Shown in pieces: positions 45,033 to 54,124 of a stretch of DNA of 64,000 bases. A program made the position numbers and the translations under genes. The notes under the pieces are model-generated. The model was not told the origin of the DNA, did no database searches, and was given only the letters and a program-made list of their open reading frames with translations. How positions within the stretch are numbered: position 1 is the first letter of the stretch; each line of letters begins with the position of its first letter. Origin of the DNA: Candidatus Nitrosotenuis cloacae (lineage in GTDB: Archaea; Thermoproteota; Nitrososphaeria; Nitrososphaerales; Nitrosopumilaceae); the NCBI RefSeq assembly GCF_000955905.1, contig NZ_CP011097.1:62001-126000 (forward strand), in the 5' to 3' direction.

Positions 45033-46052
45033 CTATTTTTTCTTGATTGCATCGATTAGTTTTTTGTAAGGATCTTCCATTGATGCAAGTGTTTGTCTTG
45101 CATTTTTTTCCAAATTTTTATTATTTGAAGACAGGGCTTTTCCAATCATAGAAACTATTTTGTCTGGATTGGATTCAAGTGTGATGAGTTTTTTTCTGAC
45201 AAGATAGTTCTGCACCAAGTTTGGTACTGCATTATATGAGATGGTTGGTATGCCCATCAGGGCAGCCTCCGCAGTCATTGTTCCGCCAGATCCGACAAAG
45301 ACATCGATATCCTGCAGCAAATTATTCCCAATGATGACCTTACCCAGAATCTTTACTTTGTTTCCTAGCTTTTCTCTCAGAGTCAGAATCTGGGATCTGT
45401 ATCTTGGCAGCACCATTATGGAGTGATCAGGGAATCTGTCGGCAATTTTTTGAATTATCTGTATGGTGTGGTTGTTTTTCTGAGCATATGCCGCGTGTTC
45501 CTCTTCAACTCTGATCAGAATGGATTTTTTCTTTTTTGGTTTTGGTTTTTGCTTTACAGCAGACTTGACAATCACTGATGCGTCAATTGCCTTGTATGGT
45601 ATGATGTTCTTTTCTGTGATTCCGTATTTTGTAAATTCTTTTTTTGGTATTATCCAGGGTATCAGCAATTTTTGAATTATTGGTACTGTTAGTTTCATTA
45701 CCGCTTCTGCGTGGGGAGAATCACAAAACGCAACGTGCTTTATTCCGAGCCCAAATGCCACGCGTGCTGTCTCTGGCGAGCAAAAGCTAATTGCCAAATC
45801 TGGCTTGAATCTGTCTATTGTTTTGCCAAGGCCTGTGCTTCTCTGGAGCGATGCGTCAAGCTTGCCGGATTTGCTGTCCCCACCGTGTTTTCCAATTACA
45901 ACCATTTTTATTTTCTTGATCTTTGCAAGCTCATTTACCTCTCGATAGCTTCTAGTGGTGCAAAGAACAGAATTACTCATTTTCAATTTTCTTATCATTG
46001 GATCAAAAAACAAGATTTGTTTTGGTGTCAAAATGTCAAACCAAATCTTCAA
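45033..46052 (-). CDS. DUF354 family, glycosyltransferase-like protein
   Basis: This 339-residue protein with two Rossmann-like halves resembles the GT-B fold and the archaeal DUF354 family: MKIWFDILTPKQILFF at the start, LAISFCSPETARVAFGLG, FCDSPHAEAVMKL, ILIRVEEEHAAYA, DVFVGSGGTMTAEAALMGIPTIS. The GGTMTAEAAL segment corresponds to the nucleotide-sugar-binding part of related enzymes. The donor and acceptor are unknown. It is divergent from the dehydrogenase-like gene at 46118. Confidence 0.82.
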   Translation of the reverse strand: MKIWFDILTPKQILFFDPMIRKLKMSNSVLCTTRSYREVNELAKIKKIKMVVIGKHGGDSKSGKLDASLQRSTGLGKTIDRFKPDLAISFCSPETARVAFGLGIKHVAFCDSPHAEAVMKLTVPIIQKLLIPWIIPKKEFTKYGITEKNIIPYKAIDASVIVKSAVKQKPKPKKKKSILIRVEEEHAAYAQKNNHTIQIIQKIADRFPDHSIMVLPRYRSQILTLREKLGNKVKILGKVIIGNNLLQDIDVFVGSGGTMTAEAALMGIPTISYNAVPNLVQNYLVRKKLITLESNPDKIVSMIGKALSSNNKNLEKNARQTLASMEDPYKKLIDAIKKK

Positions 46053-46117
46053 GACATGACATCTGGTGATATTTGATGCAATAAGTTTTTCTTAGTCTGG
46101 CGTTTAGCATCAATGAA

Positions 46118-47260
46118 TTGGCATCGGATAGGGTAGTTGTGTATGGTTTGAGCACCGAGGGTTACTCTATTGCGTGCCAAATGGCAATAAACGGAGCAAA
46201 CGTGTTCATCATTGACGAGTCATCCCAGTCTGCAATCTCACTCAAGGCAGAAATTGCAAAGACATACCCAAACGTTTCTGCACTAAAAGAGGACGAGCCA
46301 CTGCTTGCAATGGAGCCAATTGATGTTGCAATATCCAAATCTCAATACCTGTTTTTTGCTCCAAGAATCCGCAAGACAGGCCAGGAAACAAAAACCGAGG
46401 TCCACTCTAAATTCAAGGATGCAACGTCATCTCTGAAAAAGGGAAGCTCTGTTGTGTATACCTTACCAACAGGGATTGGCGGAAATAGTGAAAACATTTC
46501 ACTACTAGAACATGTCACAGGTCTTGAGGTCGGAAAATCAATCTCTTACTTTTATTATCCGCTAGGTGGCGGCAACCAACCTCCCAAAGTTATCGGCTCG
46601 TATAATAGCAAACAGGATCCGGCCCTAGCAGGATTACTTACGAATTCCAAAAAAGAGATCTCTTTTGTTGGGATTTCATCGGCAGAGCATTTCCATGCGA
46701 TAAACGTGCTATCCAGATTTTCTTCGCTTTGTAGTGTGCTTGAAGTCTGCAAATTCGCACAGGACGACAACACAAAGACGGACCTGCAGTCAGATGACTT
46801 TCAAAACATATTCCTTGATGACATGGTAAATGGCTTGTATGATTTGCGTTCCCTTGGGACATCCTTTGAAGGCGCAAACACGCTGATGTATCTAATTAAT
46901 GGAAGCCTCAAGGGAATAGACGGATACATCAAAAGACTAATCGATGAAATTCGCGCAACGCTAAAGAAAAATGATCTCAAGGCAAGTAGAACAAAGATTG
47001 CACTGTCTTGGTCTTTGGATCAGTACGAAATGCGGGGAGACAAAATCGAGATGCTACAAAACCTGATCACCAAATTACGTGATTATATCGGAGATGTAGA
47101 GGCCTATGAGGATCCAAACTTGGATCTATTCCACAACGACAAGACCACGATTCTTGTAATTTGCTCAAAATTTGATTATGAACACCTGCGTAAAAAGAAG
47201 GACAACGATCTAATCATCATAAAAGGAAATCCACTCTGCGAAATATCGCACAAAGAATAA
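46118..47260 (+). CDS. Rossmann-fold protein resembling nucleotide-sugar dehydrogenases, probably non-catalytic
   Basis: This 380-residue protein begins with a Rossmann motif, VVVYGLSTEGYSIACQMAINGANVFIIDE. Later text resembles the UDP-glucose/GDP-mannose dehydrogenase layout (VVYTLPTGIGGNSENISLLE, SAEHFHAINVLSRF, DDMVNGLYDLRSLG). The catalytic Cys motif of that family (GxCFPKD-like) is not visible. I therefore regard it as a dehydrogenase-like or regulatory paralog. Start TTG at 46118. It precedes grpE by 26 bases in the same direction and may be co-transcribed. Confidence 0.6.
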   Translation: MASDRVVVYGLSTEGYSIACQMAINGANVFIIDESSQSAISLKAEIAKTYPNVSALKEDEPLLAMEPIDVAISKSQYLFFAPRIRKTGQETKTEVHSKFKDATSSLKKGSSVVYTLPTGIGGNSENISLLEHVTGLEVGKSISYFYYPLGGGNQPPKVIGSYNSKQDPALAGLLTNSKKEISFVGISSAEHFHAINVLSRFSSLCSVLEVCKFAQDDNTKTDLQSDDFQNIFLDDMVNGLYDLRSLGTSFEGANTLMYLINGSLKGIDGYIKRLIDEIRATLKKNDLKASRTKIALSWSLDQYEMRGDKIEMLQNLITKLRDYIGDVEAYEDPNLDLFHNDKTTILVICSKFDYEHLRKKKDNDLIIIKGNPLCEISHKE

Positions 47261-47286
47261 AACTAGATTACAAAAAATAACTTGAC

Positions 47287-47784
47287 ATGTCGGAACAAAA
47301 CGAAGCTGAAGACCAAAATATCTCGGAGGATGTACCAGTTGATGAATCAAAGCAATTACGACAAAGCCTTGCATCATGTGAGGACAAGCTAAAGCGCTCA
47401 CTTGCAGACTACATCAATCTAGAGCGCAAAACCAAGTCCGACATACAAAACGGCATCAATGAAAAAATGGACAGATTCCTGCTCCAGTTTCTAACCATAT
47501 ATGACGATCTGATCCGAGCAAAAGAGATTCTCAAAAAAGAAAATCCAGATGCCCAAGGGTTAGATGCAATTTTAAAAAACATTGACTCGCTGCTATCCGG
47601 CTATGGAGTAACACCGATCAATGCAATAGGGGAGATATTTGATCCAAGCCTCCATGAGGCAATAGCAATCATATCTGATGATTCCCTAGATGATAATACA
47701 ATTACCAAAGAATTAAGGAAAGGATATATTTCTCATAATAGGACGCTTAGACCGACGCTAGTCGAAATATCGAAAAAATCATAA
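47287..47784 (+). CDS. grpE: Nucleotide exchange factor GrpE
   Basis: A 165-residue protein with an acidic N-terminus, a long coiled coil (LRQSLASCEDKLKRSLADYINLERKTK) and a beta-wing domain (GVTPINAIGEIFDPSLHEAI, ITKELRKGYISHNRTLRP). These define GrpE, which releases ADP from DnaK. It is followed 24 bases later by dnaK. ATG start. Confidence 0.96.
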   Translation: MSEQNEAEDQNISEDVPVDESKQLRQSLASCEDKLKRSLADYINLERKTKSDIQNGINEKMDRFLLQFLTIYDDLIRAKEILKKENPDAQGLDAILKNIDSLLSGYGVTPINAIGEIFDPSLHEAIAIISDDSLDDNTITKELRKGYISHNRTLRPTLVEISKKS

Positions 47785-47808
47785 TAAAAATAATCTAATG
47801 GTGAAAAA

Positions 47809-49635
47809 ATGGCAAAAATAATTGGAATAGATCTTGGAACAAGTAACTCGGCTGCAGCCGTAGTAATGGGTGGAAAACCTACCCTAATTCCTGCAGCTGA
47901 AGGAACCTCAATTGGCGGAAAGGCGTTCCCATCAGTTGTTGCCTTTACCAAGGAAGGACAACTCCTAGTTGGCGAGCCAGCCCGAAGACAGGCAGTAACA
48001 AACCCAGACAGTACCATAATTGCAGCTAAAAGAAAGATGGGCTCTGACTATGTGTTCAAAGTACAAGGAAAGGACTACAAACCGCAGCAAATCTCGTCTT
48101 TTATCTTACAGAAAATCAAAAAGGATGCTGAGGCATTTCTTGGCGAAAAAGTAGAAAAGGCAGTAATCACGGTTCCTGCCTATTTTGATGATAACCAAAG
48201 ACAGGCAACAAAGGACGCCGGAACCATCGCTGGACTGGATGTTGTAAGAATCATCAACGAACCAACTGCAGCTTCATTGGCATTTGGTCTTGACAAGGCA
48301 GGCCAAGACATGAAGATTCTGGTATTTGATCTTGGAGGCGGAACACTGGACGTTACCATAATGGAAATGGGCGGTGGTGTCTTTGAGGTCCTAAGCACGT
48401 CAGGTGACACCCAGCTTGGCGGAACCGACATGGACAAGGTCCTAATTGATTATGTAGTAAATGAATTCCGCAAAACAACAGGAATTGATCTTACCGGTGA
48501 TAGTACAGCAATGACTAGAATCAGAGAGGCCTCTGAAAAAGCAAAGATAGAACTCTCAACTGTAATGGAGACTGACATCAACTTGCCATTCATCTCGTAT
48601 GATCCATCTGCTGGACCAAAGAATCTAGAGCTGAAACTCACTCGAGCTAAATTTGAGGAACTGATACGACCGATCGTAGAGCGATGCAGAACATCAATTG
48701 ATAATTCATTACGCGATGCAAAGCTATCTACATCCGATGTTTCCAAAATTGTCCTAGTTGGTGGCCCTACACGAATCCCAATGGTCAAAAAATTCGTAGG
48801 TGATGTAATTGGCAAGAATCCGGAATCTGGAGTAGATCCAATGGAGGCAGTCGCAATGGGCGCTGCAATCCAGGCTGGAATCATTGCAGGTGACGTAACC
48901 AGCGATATCGTACTATTAGATGTCACACCACTAACACTAGGCGTTGAAACTCTGGGTGGTCTTCGAGAGCCACTAATTGAGCGAAACACCACAATCCCAA
49001 CATCAAAGACCAAGGTCTTTACCACTGCAGCAGACAATCAGACTGCAGTTACAATACATGTAGTTCAAGGAGAGCGACCAATGGCAGCCGACAATGTATC
49101 GCTTGGCAGCTTTAATTTGGCAGGAATTCCGCCAGCACCACGAGGAATTCCGCAAATCGAGGTAAAGTTCGACATTGATGCAAACGGAATCATAAACGTG
49201 ACTGCAAAAGATCTGGGCACGGCAAAGGAGGCAAAAATCACAATCCAAGCTGGCACCAAATTATCCAAAGAGGAAATCGACAAGCTAAAGCAAGATGCAG
49301 AAAAATTCTCTGATGAGGACAAAAAGAAAAAGGAGGCAGTCGATATTCGAAATGAAGCAGAGAGTTTTGTTTACACCACTGAAAAACTCCTAACACAAGA
49401 TCTCAAGGACAAACTCACACAAGAACAAGGAATCAAAATCTCAGAATCCGTAAAGGAGCTAAAAGAAGTTCTAGGAAAGACACCAGAAGAAATCAAACCA
49501 AAGCTTGATGCGCTAAAGGCACTGGTAAATGAAATAACTACGGAACTCTACAAAAATGCCGCTCCACCACCAAACCCGGAACAACAAGCAGGCCCATCTG
49601 AGCAAAGCAATCAAAACACAGGTTCAACAAGCTAA
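47809..49635 (+). CDS. dnaK: Molecular chaperone DnaK (Hsp70)
   Basis: A 608-residue Hsp70. The nucleotide-binding domain has [58 protein letters not shown] and [17 protein letters not shown]. The substrate domain starts near residue 370 ([33 protein letters not shown]). The C-terminus is a Pro/Gln/Ser-rich tail without a clear EEVD. The protein is of bacterial type and sits in a grpE-dnaK-dnaJ set, a layout that archaea received from bacteria. Confidence 0.98.
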   Translation: MAKIIGIDLGTSNSAAAVVMGGKPTLIPAAEGTSIGGKAFPSVVAFTKEGQLLVGEPARRQAVTNPDSTIIAAKRKMGSDYVFKVQGKDYKPQQISSFILQKIKKDAEAFLGEKVEKAVITVPAYFDDNQRQATKDAGTIAGLDVVRIINEPTAASLAFGLDKAGQDMKILVFDLGGGTLDVTIMEMGGGVFEVLSTSGDTQLGGTDMDKVLIDYVVNEFRKTTGIDLTGDSTAMTRIREASEKAKIELSTVMETDINLPFISYDPSAGPKNLELKLTRAKFEELIRPIVERCRTSIDNSLRDAKLSTSDVSKIVLVGGPTRIPMVKKFVGDVIGKNPESGVDPMEAVAMGAAIQAGIIAGDVTSDIVLLDVTPLTLGVETLGGLREPLIERNTTIPTSKTKVFTTAADNQTAVTIHVVQGERPMAADNVSLGSFNLAGIPPAPRGIPQIEVKFDIDANGIINVTAKDLGTAKEAKITIQAGTKLSKEEIDKLKQDAEKFSDEDKKKKEAVDIRNEAESFVYTTEKLLTQDLKDKLTQEQGIKISESVKELKEVLGKTPEEIKPKLDALKALVNEITTELYKNAAPPPNPEQQAGPSEQSNQNTGSTS

Positions 49636-49663
49636 TTTACTTACTAATCCATTACAATAAGAA

Positions 49664-50752
49664 ATGTCAGCAAAACGAGATTACTATGAAGTACTGGGAG
49701 TAACAAAATCAGATTCTGCAGATGCCATCAAGTCCCAATACCGCAAGCTAGCATTAAAGTTTCATCCAGACAGAAACAAGTCTCCAGAGGCGGCAGAGCA
49801 TTTCAAAGAAATATCGGAAGCCTATGCGGTTTTGTCTGATTCTGAGAAGAAAAAGCTCTACGACCAGTATGGCCACGCAGGAGTAGAAGGCAGATATTCC
49901 ACTGAGGATATCTTTTCAGGCGCTCGGGGCAACTTTGATGAGGTGTTTTCTAATTTTGGCTCTGGAGGATTTGATTCTATTTTTGAGTCATTGTTTGGGC
50001 GGGGAGGTGGATTTGGAGGCTTTTCACGGCAGCGTGGACAAGACCTGCTACACGAAGTATCCGTATCACTAGATGATGTTTTCAGAGGAAAAAAGCTAGA
50101 CATTGATGTAAAAAAGAATATTGACTGCAATGATTGTCATGGTTCCGGTTGCGCCCCTGGAACAAAGCCTGAGACATGTCCCAGTTGTAGGGGCCAAGGA
50201 CAGGTTCGTGTCACGCGAAACATGGGATTTTCGACATTTGTTACTGTTCAGCCCTGCTCAAAGTGCAATGGAGAAGGAAGTTTCATCTCAAAGCCATGCT
50301 CTGCATGCAAGGGAAGCGGAAAAACAAGGGGAACAAAACATCTCTCATTTGATCTTCCGGCAGGAATCGACAGCGGTGACTATGTCATTAATGGTGAGGG
50401 AGAATCCATTCCTCATGGTCCAAGTGGTGATCTGATAATCAGAGTGCGAGTGATGCCACACCAGCATTTCAAAAGGGATGGTGCAGATATTTTTTATGAC
50501 GCAAAGATCTCAATTGTTGATGCCAGCCTTGGAAAGACAATCGAGGTTCCAACACTAGAAAAACCAGAAAAGATCAAAATTGAAGAAGGGACACAGCCAA
50601 ATACAATATCAAAGATCAAAGGAAAGGGGCTGCCTCACATGGGTGCCCGCGGGCGCGGCGATCAGTATGTTCGATTTGTAATAGACATTCCAACAAAGCT
50701 AAACAAGCAACAAAAAGAACTATTAGAAAAGCTAGGCCAGACCTTTGATTAG
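49664..50752 (+). CDS. dnaJ: Chaperone DnaJ (Hsp40)
   Basis: This 362-residue full DnaJ has a J domain with H34-P35-D36, a G/F-rich region (GSGGFDSIFESLFGRGGGFG), four CxxCxGxG-type zinc motifs (CNDCHGSG, CPSCRGQG, CSKCNGEG, CSACKGSG) and two C-terminal substrate barrels. It delivers clients to DnaK. It follows dnaK by 28 bases. The downstream 53-aa gene on the other strand ends at the very next base. Confidence 0.97.
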   Translation: MSAKRDYYEVLGVTKSDSADAIKSQYRKLALKFHPDRNKSPEAAEHFKEISEAYAVLSDSEKKKLYDQYGHAGVEGRYSTEDIFSGARGNFDEVFSNFGSGGFDSIFESLFGRGGGFGGFSRQRGQDLLHEVSVSLDDVFRGKKLDIDVKKNIDCNDCHGSGCAPGTKPETCPSCRGQGQVRVTRNMGFSTFVTVQPCSKCNGEGSFISKPCSACKGSGKTRGTKHLSFDLPAGIDSGDYVINGEGESIPHGPSGDLIIRVRVMPHQHFKRDGADIFYDAKISIVDASLGKTIEVPTLEKPEKIKIEEGTQPNTISKIKGKGLPHMGARGRGDQYVRFVIDIPTKLNKQQKELLEKLGQTFD

Positions 50753-50914
50753 TTATTTGGTTGTCTTTCGAACGGATATCTGGTGACCGTTCCTGTAATG
50801 AGTGGTGTGGGTTGATTTTATCAGCTCTGCAATCTTGGCATCCGAAAAATACCTAACATTGTATCGTCCAAGTGTTTTTTTGCAGTTATTGCAGTAGATT
50901 TCTTTGAATTCCAA
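50753..50914 (-). CDS. Small CxxC protein (53 aa)
   Basis: A minus-strand frame of 53 codons starts with TTG at 50914: EFKEIYCNNCKKTLGRYNV, then RYFSDAKIAELIKSTHTTHY, RNGHQISVRKTTK. It has one CxxC and a His near the end, so it may bind zinc, though only two Cys are present. It abuts the dnaJ stop exactly (50750-50752 and 50753-50755). Ordered codons and a basic C-terminus suggest a real gene. Function unknown. Confidence 0.5.
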   Translation of the reverse strand: MEFKEIYCNNCKKTLGRYNVRYFSDAKIAELIKSTHTTHYRNGHQISVRKTTK

Positions 50915-50982
50915 CTAGTACACCTGTTTTTCCCATATGATCTAATAAATGACTTTTATTTTGGATGCAAAAACCATTCTTT

Positions 50983-51070
50983 GCGGGAGTCGCCAAGCCC
51001 GGTCAACGGCGTAAGGTTCAGATCCTTATCTTCTAGGAGTTCGTGGGTTCAAATCCCACCCCCCGCACCA
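50983..51070 (+). tRNA. tRNA-Leu(CAG) with encoded CCA
   Basis: A class II tRNA of 85 nt plus CCA. The acceptor GCGGGAG/CCCCCGC has one A-C mismatch, the D arm is GCC/GGC, and the anticodon stem TAAGG/CCTTA has loop TTCAGAT (anticodon CAG). The long variable arm is TCTTCTAGGAGTTC, and the T arm GTGGG/CCCAC. Discriminator A is followed by an encoded CCA (51068-51070); the other two tRNAs here lack it. A TATA-like CTTTTATTTT stretch lies about 25-30 bases upstream. Confidence 0.93.
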
Positions 51071-51190
51071 TTTCTTTGGGAATGTAGACAGAGGTGGAGA
51101 GATGTCACTAATTGTACGAGGCTGAAAAGGATGAATTTAGGAAAAAATTCTTGAGAACTAATTTTATAGTATATTGATATTTGCAAAAAT

Positions 51191-51607
51191 ATGAGTGAAA
51201 TTTTTGGCTATAGCATAGATTCACTCACCGCTTATGCTATAATGTTGCTTATTTCTGAATCTTTGACATTGTTATTTTTTTATCGTGATAATGCTGGTTG
51301 GAGATTTAGACCAACTAAATCCCTCATTAAAACATGGAAAGTTACAGTTTTCATTTTTGGGCTGTTCATTTTCACATTCTTTTTTGGAGATAATATGTCT
51401 GCATTAATACAAAATACTATGAAAGATTTCCAATATAGAGAATTATTAATGCCAGCATCTTTACTTCTGACTTTTGTATGGATTTGGCATTATGTAGTTG
51501 GAAAAGATATACACAAACCAATGATTCTAATGTTAATTGCAACCGGTGTGTTGATTGCAATTTTTGTTTGGATCAACATAGAATTAATTCAGGCGTTGAT
51601 TTCATAA
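51191..51607 (+). CDS. AT-rich small integral membrane protein
   Basis: A 138-residue protein with four hydrophobic spans (about 13-31, 48-68, 85-101 and 110-135) and few charged residues outside them. I recognise no family. Its codons are clearly more AT-rich than those of the flanking dnaJ and gatE genes. It stands alone between tRNA-Leu and a gene-free stretch, with no partner. ATG start; a TATA-like TTATAGTATA lies about 25 bases upstream. It could be lineage-specific. Confidence 0.6.
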   Translation: MSEIFGYSIDSLTAYAIMLLISESLTLLFFYRDNAGWRFRPTKSLIKTWKVTVFIFGLFIFTFFFGDNMSALIQNTMKDFQYRELLMPASLLLTFVWIWHYVVGKDIHKPMILMLIATGVLIAIFVWINIELIQALIS

Positions 51608-51936
51608 TTACTGATGATGTATCTATCCGAATATCTAAACAAGATTCCAATCACAACAATTCTAAATTGCTGAATTAGATCCTTACATATAGAAAAATTT
51701 GTTATTTGAATTGTTAATAAAATAAGATATCTCACAAAGCCTCGTGTTAAACCATTTCAGTTTAACACCATTCTAGCTGGGATTATTCTAGTATGATCAA
51801 AAAAACTGTCTAGTTCTGGCTAGTTATGAATAATGGAATGACTCCAATAATACAAAAAATGCCATTTTCCAATAATCATAAAATTAATTCAAAATTATGA
51901 ACAACTTTAAACCATAGTTAGTTCTAGTATGACCCA
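51608..51936. other. Gene-poor AT-rich stretch
   Basis: I see no gene in these 329 bases. A perfect inverted repeat is present (see next entry). Near 51,900-51,936 an AT-rich TATA-like segment probably serves the downstream GRGT-motif gene. Confidence 0.6.
51744..51768. repeat. Perfect 9-bp inverted repeat with 7-base loop
   Basis: GTGTTAAAC (51744-51752) and GTTTAACAC (51760-51768) are exact reverse complements around CATTTCA. No T-tract follows the hairpin. It could be a protein-binding site, an RNA hairpin or a remnant of a mobile element. It lies between the membrane gene and the GRGT-motif gene, with no copy elsewhere that I noticed. Confidence 0.75.
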
Positions 51937-52191
51937 ATGGGCAAAATCATCAAAGTTGGCGGTAGAGGCACCTCACGTAGAGTAGCAGATTCTGAAGACG
52001 AAAAGTGGGCTGGCGAAAAATTCAAGGACTACCAGAAAAAAATGAAAGAAAAGGCAGCCGATGAATATGTCGTGTCTGGCCGCGGAACAGGCAAAAGAAA
52101 GCTCGGTGATACTCCTGAAACTGAAAAGCCTTCATCAAAGGGCCGATACGTTTCAATGGGTAGAGGAACAGGAAGAAGAAAGTTAGAATAA
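51937..52191 (+). CDS. Small basic protein with three GRGT motifs
   Basis: An 84-residue, charged protein. The motif G-R-G-T-[SG]-[RK]-[RK] occurs three times: GGRGTSRRV near residue 8, SGRGTGKRKL near 48 and MGRGTGRRKLE at the end. Between the first two lies a Lys/Glu helical stretch. The spaced GRG-basic motifs are reminiscent of AT-hook or RGG-like nucleic-acid contacts, but I cannot name the family. ATG 51937. It converges on gatE with 17 bases between the ends. Confidence 0.65.
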   Translation: MGKIIKVGGRGTSRRVADSEDEKWAGEKFKDYQKKMKEKAADEYVVSGRGTGKRKLGDTPETEKPSSKGRYVSMGRGTGRRKLE

Positions 52192-52208
52192 ACTAATTTT
52201 CGTAGTTT

Positions 52209-54095
52209 TTATTTTTCTAATATTTTTGCAATTTTTGATTCCAAGGCCTTGCTTATTTTCTCACCAGATATCTTGCCACGCAATGACTTCATTGCCATTC
52301 CCATGAGTATGCTGGAAGAGCGAGCACCCTGTTTTTGTATCACATCCAGATTGCCCTGAATCAGCTCATCCAGGAATTTTTCCAGCTCCATATCACCAAA
52401 GGAGGACTGGCTTTGCGCAAACTCGCCAGGCGTCTTTATTTTCTGCGACATCATGCCCTCAAAGATTATCTCCACTGATTCCTTGCTAATTTTTTCGCTG
52501 GACAGCAGATCAAATGTCTCCTCGATGTGCTCTGGCTTTAGCAGACTGGCATCGAGGCCCTGCCTTTGCAAATTTGTAATTGTGGAACATAATGCAGATG
52601 CGACAAAGTTTGGGTTTTGGTATTTTGTGCATATTGATTCGAATAGTTCCATATAATCGGAATCAAAGATCTGCTCTGCCAGCTGCAAGTTGAGCCCATA
52701 TTTTTTTTGCAGTTCTGTTATGGTATCATCCCATGACTTGGGGATGTTTTTTTGTGCAAACTCAAATTCCTCTTTACTAACCAGTATTGGCGGAATGTCG
52801 GTTTCCGGATACATGCGGGATGAGCCAGGCCTTGGCCTCAAAAATACAGTCTCGCCTGTCTGTGTTGCAACTCGTGTCTCTGCAGGAACTCCACTCTTTG
52901 CATTTTTGATTCTATTAATCACAGCATCTAAAGCAAATTCTAGTTTTTCTGCAGCTCCTGCAATTATAAAAAATCCATCATGTGGTTGCAGCTTTAATAG
53001 CTCTCGTATCCCCTCAACATCGTTTTGCTCGATTCCATAGTTTGGCAGTTCATCTGAGTGAAATATTCCACCGATTCCAAAGAATCGCACCTGTTGTCCA
53101 AGCTCCTTTCCTAATCTGATTCCCTCGTATGGCTCATATCCAAACATGCCTGCAAAGTTTTTGATCCCAAGTGCTCTGATTGCAGCTCTGTCCTTGATTG
53201 ATTTCTGAATTACCTTGGATTTGCAACTTGTAAAATATGATGTAAGATCAACACTCTGGTTCTTTGATAGTGTATCAAGATCCATCTTCTCGATTTTCTG
53301 GGCAATCAGCTGCAGGCCGTGCTGTCGCTTTGCCTCATATAGAATGACTTTTTCCAGCTGGTCTAGCTGCTGGACTCCCTTTACCTCTACGATTCCACCT
53401 CCGGTAACTGATACGTTTACGTCCTGCCTGATAGATCCTATTCCGCGAGTTACCCTGCGAGTTACACGTAAGAGTCTACCTAGTGTTAGCGCTATTTTTT
53501 TTACAAATGCAGGCGAGCCACTCACTGGTTCCAGAGCAATTTCCACTAGCGGAATGCCTAGCCTATCCAGCGCATATTCTCGGATGTTTTCAGTGTCTTT
53601 GAGCAGTTTGGCAGCGTCTTCTTCTAGGCAAATTGTCTGAACGCCTACCTTGGTATCATCCACCTCAATGTATCCACCTTGGGACACCAGCATGGTTCTC
53701 TGAAATCCAGATGTATTAGAGCCATCAATCACTATTTTTCTCATGACATAGCTTTCATCGAAAATGTCTGAGTTTAGTGCAGATGCTATGATTAGTGCAG
53801 TGTCCTTTGCGTTCTGGTCCAGCTTGTGAGGTGGCTCATCGTCATGCTCTACAAGACAGCTGCTCTTGGGATTTGCATAATACTGGATTTGCTTTGATTT
53901 TGATGACTCAAATAACGCTGCAGGATCATATTTACCAAGCTCGCTTTTTGCCAATCTTAGCTTCCTTGAAAACTTGACAGGATATTCCTCCAACTCTAGT
54001 GGCTGGCATCCACAAAACAATTTTTTATTAGTTGCAAGCTGCTGGTGTATTTCTAGGCCAACTTTTAGTCCTATTTTGTCCAGTTGCGGTTCCAC
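52209..54095 (-). CDS. gatE: Glu-tRNA(Gln) amidotransferase subunit E
   Basis: A 628-residue GatE: KVGLEIHQQLATNKKLFCGCQP at the start, EPPHKLDQNAKDTALIIASAL, SGFQRTMLVSQGGYIEVDD, RVTRGIGSIRQDVNVSVTGG. An AspRS-type insertion domain lies in the middle, and a GatB/YqeY-like domain is at the end (SSSILMGMAMKSLRGKISGEKIS). It activates Glu-tRNA(Gln) and amidates it with GatD. Start GTG at 54095. GatD precedes it by 29 bases. Confidence 0.96.
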   Translation of the reverse strand: MEPQLDKIGLKVGLEIHQQLATNKKLFCGCQPLELEEYPVKFSRKLRLAKSELGKYDPAALFESSKSKQIQYYANPKSSCLVEHDDEPPHKLDQNAKDTALIIASALNSDIFDESYVMRKIVIDGSNTSGFQRTMLVSQGGYIEVDDTKVGVQTICLEEDAAKLLKDTENIREYALDRLGIPLVEIALEPVSGSPAFVKKIALTLGRLLRVTRRVTRGIGSIRQDVNVSVTGGGIVEVKGVQQLDQLEKVILYEAKRQHGLQLIAQKIEKMDLDTLSKNQSVDLTSYFTSCKSKVIQKSIKDRAAIRALGIKNFAGMFGYEPYEGIRLGKELGQQVRFFGIGGIFHSDELPNYGIEQNDVEGIRELLKLQPHDGFFIIAGAAEKLEFALDAVINRIKNAKSGVPAETRVATQTGETVFLRPRPGSSRMYPETDIPPILVSKEEFEFAQKNIPKSWDDTITELQKKYGLNLQLAEQIFDSDYMELFESICTKYQNPNFVASALCSTITNLQRQGLDASLLKPEHIEETFDLLSSEKISKESVEIIFEGMMSQKIKTPGEFAQSQSSFGDMELEKFLDELIQGNLDVIQKQGARSSSILMGMAMKSLRGKISGEKISKALESKIAKILEK

Positions 54096-54124
54096 ACAAA
54101 ACCTATCTGTGATTGCCTTAAATC

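Noticed and set aside
51740-51770. Intrinsic terminator at the inverted repeat
   Set aside because: No T-tract follows either arm, and archaeal termination relies mostly on T-tracts.
50983-51936. Integrated mobile element at tRNA-Leu
   Set aside because: No integrase, no repeat of the tRNA 3' end and no typical element genes found; kept only as a weak lead.
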